Source: Bedellia somnulentella
Taxonomy: Eukaryota > Arthropoda > Insecta > Lepidoptera > Bedelliidae
DNA: 64,000 bases
Direction of reading: 5' to 3'
Assembly (NCBI GenBank): GCA_963576735.1
Contig: OY755177.1
Coordinates: 12,462,001 to 12,526,000 of the forward strand
A program made the translations under genes and the position numbers. Below the pieces are notes generated by a model, which saw only the letters and a program-made list of their open reading frames with translations, did no database searches and was not told the DNA's origin. Below, piece after piece: positions 31,997 to 43,703 of this stretch (the stretch's first letter is position 1; each line of letters starts with the position of its first letter).

Positions 31997-33483
31997 ATCA
32001 TTACATTAATTTAGAGTTACGTAAATAATGAGAGTAGTTTTAAATTTTGTTTAAAACAAACAGTAAAATTATCACTTCTTACCTTTGTAAAACCAAATTA
32101 TTAAACTTTTAATTTTAATTAAAAATCTTCAAAGCTATTATAAAATTTGACAGAGTTAATTCACTACAATCCAACGAGCTCTGAGTGTCTTAATTGAATC
32201 CACCAGCTAAAGTACAAAGATAATCTGAATTGTTAACTTTATGAACATTAAATTAAAATCTCATTGGCACTAATGGCTGTATTCCAGTTGTAAAAAGAGC
32301 CTTTAAACTGTTTGAAACTTGGAAATAAGATGCTTCTAGAACATCATACTTTGTCAGGCGTATTCATTAACTCTTTCCGTTTTACATGCAGCTACGGATT
32401 TTCCCGGGTCCTGAACTAAGTGCAATTTATATTAATGATGTCACATTTCCATGTGTTTCCACATTTTCATATAAACCACTGTTGGTTTCGCTCCTGCTGA
32501 GATAATGTGCGTTCGCCGCACCTACGTCATTAAGTTTGGGACCTGATTAAATTTGCACACGAAATTTGGCTTTACGACCATTCCGCTGAATGAAATTGCT
32601 CGTATGAATTCATAGGCTATAATCAGGCAAAGGTTAGGCAAACAATGTGTCTGTCCCGAATCCCAACTCATCTTTGTTACTCTGTAATACGAGTATATAA
32701 ATCACATTTACCTTTGCAAACCAAAGTAACGGGCCTGTATAAATTACGAAAATGAACATCTTTTTGTACGGGTTTCGTTTTAAAGGCTTAATTAGTTTTG
32801 AATAAATATAATAAATTTATTACAAGATCGGTGTATGGCTGCTACGACACTTTTGAATAAAAAAAACGGTATAGATTCAGTATAAAATATCACTTCATCT
32901 CCTGGAATCCATAATTAATATTCCAGGTCGAGCAAAATACTTTAAGTAAAATTAAAGCAATGGGGAATTTCATTAAGTGTAAATAAATCATAATTTTCAT
33001 TTTCCTTCTGGGCCTACAAGAAATGAAAAGGTTATTAATTTTCAGCGCGAAGGTAACGTTCGTAAGGCTTTCATTGAATGGCGCCGAGGGGTCTTCAAAA
33101 GGCATGCACTGAGAGTCATTTTGTAAGAAGAGCGCAATACCACAGTCAATATTTTAGATTTTCAATTTCTTTACAAACAGCACGTTGCATTTAAATTATA
33201 ATTTTAATATTTATGGGAATGGAAATGCGAATACATGTTTTTGTATTTATTACCCAGTATGTGTATTGCATATAAAGTATTAGACTCATATGTGTATGTA
33301 GTTCCCTTTCATATTTCCAACGAACCTTAAATAAGTTTCAAAATAAAACTAAATGAAAAGCAAACGTTGAATCTAAATATCCTAGTATTCAAACAAATAA
33401 TATTAAAATTAACTACTTACACATTTTATTATAAGCTTAATACAACTTTCCATTTTAACTACTACTAAACAAAAGTTCTTAAA
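31997..33483. other. Unrecognised, possibly single-copy sequence
   Basis: No repeat family recognised. 32400-32700 is compositionally complex (CCTACGTCATTAAGTTTGGG, GAAATTGCTCGTATGAATTC). No open frame supports a gene. Confidence 0.35.
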
Positions 33484-33493
33484 AATCATTGAA

Positions 33494-33737
33494 CATACAT
33501 ACATATACTCACGGCTATATATCCCTAGATGGGGTAGCCAGAGCTAAGGAATTAGAAATTCCTCCGCCACTTTTGGAAAGTTAAATGGGGAAAAGATGGT
33601 AAAATAAAGGTTGTTGGTGATGGGTCTCCAACCGCATCGCCCAAAAATCCCTTACAGCCCCAATACCGTTAGTCGCCTCTTACGTACACCCGCCGGAAGA
33701 ATTGGGGTAGTGCTATTCTAAGCCGACACTACACAGC
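33494..33737 (-). repeat. SINE-A copy A22
   Basis: Full length, flanked by a 10-bp TSD, AATCATTGAA, at 33484-33493 and 33738-33747. Confidence 0.92.
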
Positions 33738-34346
33738 AATCATTGAAGAAGCACAAATAAACTTTGCGCAGCGTTTAACACATATATCTTGCTGCATACA
33801 GCAACCCTGAGTGCTTTACACCATTAAACTAGAACATTTTATCAAAATGCTCGTTAAAACAATCCCCATTAGGTTGCGTCGTGACTAAAGAGCCTTTATT
33901 AAATAAGAACCCTTACAAGTCACAGAAACTAATTGTATGCGAGATTAAATTCATTAGTACCACAAAAGGATTTCAGGGTCCGACATATTTTGTAGGTGTT
34001 TCGCGTTGCCACACACAAGGGGCGGGGACGTGTTAAAATACAAATTATAAAGGACATCTTGTTGCCTCAGTTTGCCTTGTTTTTAGAAATTTAATGAGTT
34101 TAAAACAACACTTAGTTTGTCACGATAAAAGCATATCCTTGTTCTTTAAAAATCTAAAGCAGAATTAAAATCAGTTTTCATTATATTTTTAATTAAGAGT
34201 ATTTTGAATGCAAACAGAATGAAACCATTTTTCTACCATTGTTATTAGTTTGCTTGAGTTGTTTACTACAGAATAAAATTGATGAAATGATTATTTTATT
34301 CGTTTTGTTTTAAAAAAATATATAGTTTCTAGTCAACTCTCTGAAA

Positions 34347-34389
34347 CATACATACATATACTCACGGCTATAAATCCCAGGAAGGGGAT
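34347..34389 (-). repeat. Extremely 5'-truncated SINE-A insertion (A23)
   Basis: Only 43 bp: the (TATG)n tail, GTGAG, and the hairpin region up to CCCAGGAAGGGG. It has a perfect 11-bp TSD, ACTCTCTGAAA, at 34336-34346 and 34390-34400. This is a complete insertion event, not a fragment left by deletion. Confidence 0.92.
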
Positions 34390-34502
34390 ACTCTCTGAAA
34401 ATACGCAATTTATGTACGCTTCGACTAATTGACTTTTCTACATTTTACGAGTGTGTACACGAAGTGCAGGTTTATTAAAGTTAACAATTTATTAAATAGT
34501 TA

Positions 34503-34572
34503 ATAAATAAAGAATTCTTTATTTATTACTAATAATCCCCACATGAGGTTTTCATGAACAAAAAGATTAAAA
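34503..34572 (+). repeat. 5'-truncated SINE-E insertion
   Basis: About 70 bp of SINE-E 3' sequence (CTTTATTTATTACTAATAAT, CCCCACATGAGGTTTTCATG). Flanked by a perfect 14-bp TSD, TTATTAAATAGTTA, at 34489-34502 and 34573-34586. Confidence 0.9.
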
Positions 34573-34962
34573 TTATTAAATAGTTATTTTTGGATCGGCC
34601 ATAATAAAAGCGTTGAACGGGTATGAATTTCTTTTACATTACATTTCTACGTATTACATAGTATATATAAGATATTTAAAAATCTATGGGTACTTCATTC
34701 TATGATGCTTCAACAAAGTTGCTGGAGCCTCTCGTATGTCTCTTAATTATTTGAAAATAAGTTTGTATTATCAAATTGAAATCTTTCGTCAAATTTCTAT
34801 CATTGAACTGATACCTCTATACAATATTGTTACATCACTATTCCATTGCCGAACAAACAGATTTATTTTCTTGTCCTTGGCTTACTTTACTTATTTTTTG
34901 TTAATACAGTAATCTGTATGTAAAATTAGATTTGTGTGTAATATGGTTTTCTTTCTTTGTTT

Positions 34963-35229
34963 ATTATTTATCATGGTTGTTAACGGTGAGGGAAAACATC
35001 CTGAGGAAACCCACATGGCTGAGTTGTACTTAGTCATGTGACAGTGTATTCGTACAAAACGGTGATAGGCCTGCCCCCTATCACGTGATTACACTGTCCA
35101 TGCAAAACGTGGGTAGGTACTCTGAACACCAAGTGACAAAGTCACGTGATGTTCAGAAGTATTAGTACCTCTGCCAAACCCTTCGGGGATATTCGGCGTG
35201 GACGTTTATGTTTATGTTATGTTATGTTA
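34963..35229 (+). repeat. SINE-B copy B6, 5' truncated
   Basis: Starts in the core (ATTTATCATGGTTG) and ends in (TTATG)n. Flanked by a 14-bp TSD, TTCTTTCTTTGTTT, at 34949-34962 and 35230-35243. Confidence 0.92.
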
Positions 35230-35904
35230 TTCTTTCTTTGTTTGTAAGCTTATGAATATATTGTCTTAATGTGAAATGAAGCCGAATTGGGTTATAAAAA
35301 TCTGTAATGGTTATATTTATGAATAAATAAATAATTAGTATTTACCGTGATTTATGGCCGCTTTTAAAATATGGGTCATTTTATCTCTTAATAAAAATGT
35401 ATACAATCTTTACAAACGTTGAAAGTTTAAAGTATAAAAGTAAACGGTAAAAAGTTTTAAAATATACATTTCAGCGGCGTGAATATGACTTTGCTTATCC
35501 CTCCCGTAGCAAACTAATGGTCAGTCAGATCTACGTGACCAGGGTTCGGTTACACGATAATGTCCTTTCTGCAGACTTAATGTGACCTAAATCTCTTAAG
35601 TCTGCCCCGCAAATATTGCTACACTAATGAGTTAACACCTCCATAATTGCTATAAGATTTATAGCAGTTTTGTAATTAACGCCATGAAAATAACGATAAA
35701 CAAAAAGTTTTCCGTATCCAAGTAAGGATAAGAACTTGTATGGTCTCTTAATAATATATTTTTTCGAAAAATTTTATACTTTATTAACAACTAGCTTTTT
35801 GCCCCGCGACTTCGTCCGCGTGGACTTCATTTTTTGCATCCAGTTTACATAATACCAAAATACCGAAACACTATCTCAACTTCTGTTTTTTATATTTATA
35901 ATCC

Positions 35905-36100
35905 CGCGGGCGTTGTAAATGACATAAAGGATATTGAGGCTTTTTAAGTGATTGTTGGGCGATGCAGTTTGTGACCCATCACTAACAACCTTTATTAACC
36001 TATCTTTTATCAATATATTTCCAAAATTGGATGAAGAATTAGTATCTCCGAAGCTATGGCTACCCTTTTATGGAATTTATGGTTGTTAGCATATATTCAT
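35905..36100 (+). repeat. SINE-A copy A24, strongly decayed
   Basis: GGATATTGAGGCTTTTTAAG, GGGCGATGCAGTTTGTGACC and CTATGGCTACCC follow SINE-A order. Confidence 0.65.
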
Positions 36101-36493
36101 GAATGATTGATAGATGGATTTCATAAATTCAATCGCACCAAGTTTTATTATAAAATTAAAAAAAACTCTATATTAACTTTCATTTGCTATATCAACCCGT
36201 TAGGGGTTGAGTTCCGAAAATTCCTTTTTAATTGTTCATAAGAATCATGAAACAAATATTCCAAGTTTTTATGTTCAGAAATGAGAATATCTTTAGTAAG
36301 TACAGATACGGATAGTAGTTTGGCGCTGCGGCGACGGCCCGGTGCTGCCCCCTACACTGACCGTTGGTGATAGTGGGAGAGCTTGCAGCGATTGCTCGGC
36401 AATATAGGGATGATTAGTGGTGGATCTCCTTCCAAAATAATCGCTAAATTGAAGGGATAGTGCTTGTTATTATTATATATAGTGTTATTTTAA

Positions 36494-36870
36494 GACAACC
36501 GTGATAGCCCAGTGGGTAGAACACTTGGTTATCGTGCAAGCGACTAGTGTTCGAATCCTGGGTCGGGCCTACACCAATTTGTCTTTTCTAAAGACATATG
36601 TGTGGTTAATTTATCATGGTTGTTAACGGTGAGGGAAAACATCGTGAGGAAACCCACATGGCTGAGTTGTACTTAGTCATGTGACAGTGTATTCGTACAA
36701 AACGGCGATAGGCCTGCCCCCTATCACGTGAGTACACTGTCTAAGCAAAACGTGGGTACCTTCTCTGAAAACTAGATGGCGCTTGCCATGTGAGTTCAGG
36801 AGTATTGGTACCTCTGCCAACCCCTTCGGGGATAAACGGCGTGAACGTTTATGTTATGTTATGTTATGTT
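36494..36870 (+). repeat. SINE-B copy B7, full length
   Basis: tRNA-like head with A box GATAGCCCAGTGGGTAG and B box GTTCGAATCC, full core, CCCCTTCGGGG hairpin, and (TTATG)n tail. A short TTTAAG repeat flanks it. Confidence 0.92.
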
Positions 36871-36896
36871 TAAGCTAACAAAGTTTTTTTACAAAA

Positions 36897-37014
36897 AGCT
36901 TGAATTACCTGAGATACGAACCCGAGACGATTGATTCATAATAGTTCTAATTAAATATTCATAGTAGTTAGTTATACCGCTACGCCACGGAGACGTTACC
37001 GGGGCGGTGTCAAA
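36897..37014 (-). repeat. tRNA-like SINE head (separate family)
   Basis: On the minus strand: TCCGTGGCGTAGCGGTATAA (A box) and CTCGGGTTCGTATCTC (B box) with about 50 bases between. The body beyond it is short; SINE-B B7 lies next to it. Confidence 0.6.
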
Positions 37015-37473
37015 TTTTTATTACGCTTTATTTCATATTAGTCTTACTATTGATAAACAAATGTGTCATTTAAATTGATAAAACCCCTTCATCTTTCCAA
37101 AATGAACATTAACAAAGTGTCTGATGTGAATTCCATCGATGATAAAAATCAATCAATAAAAATGTTGCTGATTGCAAAACATTTCACGAATTTGTGATCT
37201 CAAATGAAATTATTACGATTTGATACTAAACCAATTTTGTTAAAATAACGGTCATCTTAGCTTTGTTTGATTTCATTTCAAGAAAATATGTTTTAGAAAC
37301 ATAATATCTCGAAATGGTTTCGTAATCAGCACCACTTTTGTAAAACTTTGCATACCGAATTGTTGGCTTAATTTATTTGAAATCTAATATTAAATATTAA
37401 ATATTATACTAATCATTAATTCATTTTTCACTGTACTAATACTACTGTATTAGTACAGTAGTATTAGTATTAG

Positions 37474-37846
37474 CGACATGATAGTCCAGTGGATAGAACA
37501 CCCGCCCGAAAAACAGAAGGGCGTGAGTTCCAATCCTGGGACGGGCCTACACCAATTTGTCTTTTCTAAAGTCATATGTGTGGTTAATTTATCATGGTTG
37601 CTAACGGTGAGGAAAAACATCGTGAGGAAACCCACATGGCTGAGTTGTACTTAGTCATGTGACAGTGTATTCGTACAAAACGGCGATAGGCCTGCCCCCT
37701 ATCACGTGAGTACACTGTCTAAGCAAAACGTGGGTACCTTCTCTGGAAACTAGATGGCGCTTGCCTTGTGAGTTCAGGAGTATTGGTACCTCTGCCAACC
37801 CCTTCGGGGATAAACGGCGTGAACGTTTATGTTATGTTATGTTATG
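37474..37846 (+). repeat. SINE-B copy B8, full length
   Basis: Head GCGACATGATAGTCCAGTGG with B box GAGTTCCAATCC, same subfamily as B4, ending in (TTATG)n. Nested in H3. Confidence 0.92.
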
Positions 37847-38361
37847 ATAAAAATAATCGCTGCAATATTTTGAGCCATATATGAGTTAAGGTTTTTTGAT
37901 GTTCCTATGAGAACTCTTGCGGATTCCTTAGTTTCAAGGCATCGTCGTCGTTTCATTTAGCTTCTAAATTTACATGTTAACATTCGTTTGCAATATAAGT
38001 AGATGTAAAAAAAATGTATACGATAAAACAATAGTACATCATCCCTCGGGAGTTCCTTATTTTCGGGGATCCATTACCGTACCATTAAGCTTCTAAATTT
38101 TGATTTTTATATTAGTTTACAATATTTTACGTTGTTTTAAACGATACACAGCGCCATCTCCAATGCATCCAGCAAGCAAACAATATTTTTGGTTTCCCGT
38201 GGGAACATATTTTTTCCGGGATAAAAAGTATCCTATTATTTAATTTAGACTTCTAACTACACGTCTGAAAAATTTCAAAGCAATCGGGTTAGTATTTACG
38301 GCGTGAAAGCGGAACAAACAAACAAACAAACTCACTTTCCCATTTATAATATTAGTATGGA

Positions 38362-39144
38362 TGCACAAAATTTAAATCTATCAGTGGATGGAGTATTTAT
38401 TTTTCTCTCTCAAACTAGTAAACTAAGCTTAGAATCAGCTTTTTATTATTTATGTCGTGTGAGTAAGTGTAAGAAGATGCCCTGTAAAAGTTATGTACTT
38501 AAATATATAAATATGCATACCTATGTCTTTTCTAGTTGAATATTAATATTCTTATTTTATTAGTCACTGTAGACCCAAATTCCAAATGAAAAAATATATA
38601 TTCGCACAACTTTGAAACAGAAACTGAATCATGAAAAACTTCATATTATTTTTACTTGTATTTTCAATAAATAAATCAAAACTGTTAGCTCTATTGTCAC
38701 AGAAGTTATTATCTTTATTATTCACTGTTATATAATTTATTATATCATGAGAGGGTAAATTTTAAATAATTTATACTTAAGCTTTTTTATTATCTTTGCT
38801 TTCATAGAATTGAATATTTTAAAGGTTTGTGGAGTCTATAAAGATTATATACCTTCACATTACTATCGGATCAGGAAATGGATGAAAAATATTCAATATA
38901 TTTCAAAATTATTTTTGTACGATCTTATTTCCCAGCCGTCTTGTATTTCAGTAATGGCAAATTCTAAATCTTATTACATTGCGTGTGTAGACATGGTTTT
39001 TGAATAAATTTGTTTTAACAAAGAGTTGGTTGCGGATAACCAATAAAGTGTACCTTTTTATTCGGTTATAATATTTGGGGCTGGTAAGTTATTGTGTCAT
39101 GTAATACATAACATTAATAAATAACTATATATTTTATTATTATT
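38362..39144. other. AT-rich stretch, nothing recognised
   Basis: No gene or repeat terminus recognised. Confidence 0.4.
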
Positions 39145-39547
39145 CGAATACTCAACGCTATAAACCCCAATAAGGAGTAGCTATAACTTCAGGGTTAGAA
39201 ACTTCTTAGTCTCTTTTAAAATTTGAGTATGTTCATGGGTTTCCAGCCACATACATACATACATACATATACTCCCGGCTATAAATCCCTAAAAGGGGTA
39301 GCCAGAGCAAAGGAATTATAAATTCCTCAGCCACTTTTGGAAAATTGAGTGGGGAAAAAATGGTAAAGTTAAGGTTGTTGGTGATGGGTTTCCAACTGCA
39401 TCGCCCAAAAGTCCCTTAAAAGCCCTAATACCGTTAGTCGCCTCTTACGTACACCCATCGGTAGAAACGGGGTAGTGCTATTCTAAGCCGACACTACACG
39501 GAGTGTTAAATAGTCGAATAGTACGGTTTTTAGCTGACACTATACAG
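39145..39547 (-). repeat. SINE-A copy A25 (old), interrupted by A26
   Basis: CTCAACGCTATAAACCCCAA to GGGTTTCCAGCC lies left of A26. GTTTTTAGCTGACACTATAC lies right of it. Both belong to one decayed minus-strand copy. Confidence 0.7.
39246..39501 (-). repeat. SINE-A copy A26, nested in A25
   Basis: Full length from the (TATG)n tail to CCGACACTACACGG. Much better preserved than the copy around it. Confidence 0.88.
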
Positions 39548-40579
39548 CATTGCCATAATATGTATTGTATATTATACTATATGATAAATGTAAAGAAGTG
39601 TGTTTTGATCATTAAAAGCCAATTTATTGATGAATTGGCAAATCGATCAAAACTTCCACTGGGCTACCACTAAAAGTAAATCCAATTAATATCAAGGCTC
39701 ACTGAATACTGTTGTCAGTATCTAGGATATATATGTTTGTAATAGTTTACGACACTCATGGGAAATATTGGTATTGGATATAGCTGATACCTGATATGAT
39801 AAAGGTAAATCCCGTGTTGGTAACTTAATAGATTTATTCCACCATTAGGTGTAATACTTGTTTTTATTAGAATTGGTACGAGTATGAACAACAGTATAAT
39901 CTGCTAGGTCAAAAAATCTGTATTATTCATTATTACCAAATTGAAAGACAGCTGGTTTTATAAAGGACATAAATAATATTAGCAAATTCGCATTTAAAAA
40001 AATATTACATTATGAATCCAAAAGAGGGGCAGCCGGAGGTTTTAAATGGAAACACTTTTAATTCAGTCACAAGCGAAAGTTGAGATTAAACATATTAATT
40101 ACTGATTAACGCTTTGAAATAACACACAGATATAATAAATGCCTAAGATAAGGAATAAACCCAAATATCGTACTTAACACAGCTAATTATGTTTCAAACA
40201 ATACCTTCGTCAATTGTAAAGATCATTTCATGAAATTTAAAATAATATTCAACAACATAATTCCGATGTAAAGCTTCATCTGAAAGGGTATAAAACCATA
40301 TTGAACTGAGATAAATAAGAGCTCAGGCCTGGATTTCAACAGAATTATTTCGGAGAAAAGATTTTAAATTTATCCGCGAATTTTTCGCTGCTCGCAATTA
40401 ATCCCAAATTCGAGGAATACAGGTCATACAATACATTGATGTTTCGGTATAACTAAATTGAAAACTGTTTCTGAAAATAAAAATAAAATGTGTGGTAGAC
40501 CTGTTTCAAAAACTAGCCTTTGTCTAATACCAATTCTGTAATATTCTCAACAAGGGCTTGGAGCTTTTCGTGCCTAGAG
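39548..40579. other. Mostly unrecognised; weak SINE-A trace
   Basis: 40014-40085 (-) resembles decayed SINE-A (AGAGGGGCAGCCGGAGGTTT). The rest shows nothing. Confidence 0.4.
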
Positions 40580-40745
40580 TGATATGAACATAGTTTACCA
40601 TAATGGCGTGATGTGGTTATCCAAACAAAGACTACTAGTGGGATAATAGCCGGGATCGACGGTTAACGTGCCCTCTGAAACACAAAATTATATATTTATA
40701 TAATCAGCTAATTCAAGGCTGCATATTTTGCTAACATAATCAAAT
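40580..40745 (-). repeat. SINE-C copy, decayed
   Basis: On the minus strand GAGGGCACGTTAACCGTC and GATCCCGGCTATTATCCC match the lepidopteran SINE core. No head or tail is clear. Confidence 0.7.
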
Positions 40746-41227
40746 ATTTCAAATTTAATTTGTGAGTTTACCTTGTAAGAACCTGAAAGCTACGTTTCTG
40801 AAACTAAACGCTTTACCACTAGATTACGGAGGGAGTTTAGCTTTTGTCTATGATTCTATAATGTCCTTTATAAATTTTATCATGACAAATCATCGTGTCG
40901 GGGACAACCCAACTATATACTTGAGCCATAATAATCCACCACTGTGCCGCTAGCCTTGTAAAGATTGGCAGACTTACATGTATCATAACATAGTAGGCAA
41001 AATCGACGGGTTTGTACTTCAATATTATAAATTATTGACATTATCATAACTTTTTTAATAAATTATAACTAAATTAAAAAATCCCTTGTTGTGCATATTT
41101 TTATGGAAAATAAAAGTGTAATTTTTTGTATATATTTCTCATTTATTGGCTATTAAAAACAAAGCAACATAAGATTTTCCTTTAGCAGAAGTTTAGTGTA
41201 ATCGGCTTTACGAAGGCGGCTTTTTTC
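40746..41227. other. No recognised feature
   Basis: The short open frames on both strands lack any recognisable domain. Confidence 0.4.
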
Positions 41228-41466
41228 TTGGCGTTAATACTCATAACGACAAGAAAAAAGGTAACTAGAGCTTTCAATTTGAAAATTCCAAAGACAATTT
41301 TAGAATTTGAGGGGACAATATTGTTTTAAAATTATAGGTTGGTCTTGGGTCTCTTGCCACATCGCCTAAAAATCACTTAATACGCCCAAAAACTGTGAGT
41401 CGCCTATTAAGATACCCGCTTGTAGTAGTAGGTTTATTTTATTCTATGCCAAACATGTCTACACAG
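41228..41466 (-). repeat. SINE-A copy A27, decayed
   Basis: GGTAACTAGAGCTTTC, TGGGTCTCTTGCCACATCGC and GTGAGTCGCCTATTAAGATA follow SINE-A order on the minus strand. Confidence 0.75.
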
Positions 41467-41814
41467 CATGAAACAAAACAAACGAACAAGTCAGAATATA
41501 ATAATTTAGTAAATACCATATAAAACTACATACATTTGACACAGAGATATCTGTTGCGGTAATCACAATAACAAACATGGATCCCTTCAGTAGGTTTATT
41601 TGTTCAGTACAGGAGCTAAGCTCGAGTGGTAATTTAGCCATCAATATTGCAGTACAGTAAAACATCAACAACACTGTATGGAGCCTCAATTCCGTGTTTC
41701 GAGTAACACAAATAAAACAGGAATTTGGAAAATAAGAGAGTAATTCAGAGTCAAATATATGAGACAGATTGCTATGTTAACTTATTGTATAAGTCTTATT
41801 TTTTTCTATATCGG

Positions 41815-42028
41815 AGTAGTGCCGGCTTAGAATGTCACTACCCCTTTTACCCACGGGTTTCATAAGTATGAGACTTTTCAAGTGGTTTTTGAACGATGCA
41901 GTTGGACATTCATCCCCAAAGATACTTTATTTCTATCATCTTGTCCCCCATCAACTTCCAAATGTGGCTGAAAAATTTCTAGCGCTTCAGTTCTGGCTAG
42001 CGCTAAAGTTTGTAGTTGTGATCATTTT
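41815..42028 (+). repeat. SINE-A copy A28, decayed, second subtype
   Basis: GAGTAGTGCCGGCTTAGAAT, GTCACTACCCC and CCAAATGTGGCTG are present. The tail is lost. Confidence 0.75.
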
Positions 42029-42067
42029 TACCGGAGATACACGATGTCCGCGTTTGTGACAAACAAT

Positions 42068-42140
42068 TATCCCAATATCACCATCAGCTCATAGAAATCT
42101 ATTGCTGGACATAAATCTCGCCCAAAAATCTCGAAAATAA
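42068..42140 (-). repeat. LINE/SINE 3'-end fragment of the GGGCTGATGATG type
   Basis: ATCACCATCAGCTCATAGAA and CTATTGCTGGACATAAATCT are the minus strand of the CAGCAGTGGAC...GGGCTGATGATG 3' end common in Lepidoptera. It is of the same type as the SINE-C tail. Confidence 0.55.
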
Positions 42141-43289
42141 CTGATAATGAGCTGCCTTTATAGAACGGCTTCCCAAAGGGCTTATATTCATTTAGGAATA
42201 TTAGGAATAGACTATATCATGTATTATATATTTTCTACTTCATATTAAGTTCATTTAGGATATTCTTATAAATTCATATTTTTATTTGAGTATTACTAAA
42301 TTCTTCTTTGATTTTGATTATCAAAATCCTTTGACTATAATAATACTGTAATAATTTTCTAATGAACAAATTTTCATTAAGAGGTATTCAAAAATATCCT
42401 TTGAACTAAACTACAAAGCTATAACAAACCATATATGAAAGTTGAATGTAAAACTACTCCTTCGATTAATCAATAAAGCTAAATTGTACACTGTACAGTA
42501 GAATTGCACATATGGTTTTGGTCAAGTCTGTGTTACACTTAGCAGAACGACAGCAAGTCAGAGAACACACTTCCAGTTCTATCAATATTAAATGACTTAC
42601 TGCACTGCACCGCGCCACACTCAAATACGTCTTGAATATTCGCTCGAGCAAATGACTCGTGACGCAGCGTGTACGATGCCGTACTCAAATCTCATAGAAT
42701 TTTCGCAGAGTAATAGCATTCGATTTATTTGATTTTGCTTGGCGTTTGCAGCTCCATTATCAAATGAAATGTTTTGAAAATGGCTACGGAACATTTTGGA
42801 TAGATATACATACTTATGAGTGGCTAAGTTTATTATAAAAATTATACTTATGCAAGACATATAAAGTTCGAAAAAAAACTTTAAATTTAATTTATTCTAA
42901 AAAAGCATAAAAACATTCAGGTGCCCATAAAGTTAAATCTTTATTTTCTTAGAAGACCCGCAGTTATCAGAGAAATTTTCAGTAGCGGCAGCAAAGGATG
43001 GTTTCAGGCGGCAGAATTCTTCATCCATATTTGATCAAGTTTACCCGCACTGCACACTTCCGACCTACCTGCGACTCTTTTCAGGTGTTTCAAACCCGTT
43101 TTATATTGGAATTATTTGATAAAACTACTCCGTTGCGACCTCAAGACTCTATAAATGTTCAATTTCTTAATCGAGTATTGACGAACTTACCCTTTTTCAC
43201 GACGGGAGAGCTTTTTTATATTATTTTGTAATAGTAATATAAAATAAGTATTCCTCAAAACGATATACGATCGTAATGAAAGTCAAATA
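42141..43289. other. No firm feature
   Basis: AT-rich except 42590-42720, which is more complex (ATATTCGCTCGAGCAAATGA). No repeat or coding signal supports a call. Confidence 0.35.
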
Positions 43290-43392
43290 CTTATGCTGAC
43301 GCCTGTTATTTCTATTAAGGTAATCAGAGACTATCATTAGCCACTTTTTTCATGACAAATCTCTTTTGCCTCATTGACATTCTTACAACTGT
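43290..43392 (-). repeat. LINE-L 3' fragment, decayed
   Basis: GACGCCTGTTATTTCTATTA, GGTAATCAGAGACTATCATT and AGCCACTTT match the minus strand of the LINE-L end. Confidence 0.6.
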
Positions 43393-43504
43393 TAAAGATT
43401 AACTGAAACGTCATTATTTTTCCGTAAAGTTATATAACTAATCTAACTTAGTATTGTACATAAAAACATAAAACATTGTGTCATTTTCAATAACTTTATA
43501 AAAC

Positions 43505-43693
43505 AGAAGGGTATTGGGGCTTTTTATTGGATTTTTGGGCGATGCGGTTGGAGACCCATCACCAAAAACCTTTATTTTTACCATCTTAACCCACCCCACT
43601 TAACTTCCAAAAGTGGCTGAGGAATTTATAATTCCGTAGCTCTGGTTACCCCTTCTAGGGAAATATAGCCGTGAGTATATGTATGTATGTATG
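43505..43693 (+). repeat. SINE-A copy A29, 5' truncated
   Basis: Begins at GGGTATTGGGGC and ends in (TATG)n. Perfect 10-bp TSD, TTTATAAAAC, at 43495-43504 and 43694-43703. Confidence 0.92.
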
Positions 43694-43703
43694 TTTATAA
43701 AAC

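Larger units (their letters stand above)
35791..38361 (-). mobile_element. Helitron (H3) with at least four nested insertions
   Basis: On the minus strand the 5' end is TCCATACTAATATTATAAAT after A (38342-38361), followed by (TTTG)n. The 3' end has hairpin CGCG, loop GACGAAGT, CGCG, then GGGCAAAAAG, CTAG (35791-35794) and T. Inside lie a decayed SINE-A, two SINE-B copies and a tRNA-like SINE head. Without them about 1.5 kb remains, with a typical block CCGGGATAAAAAGTATCC. No Rep or helicase frame was seen, so it is non-autonomous. Treating both ends as one element is an inference from matching end types. Confidence 0.7.
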
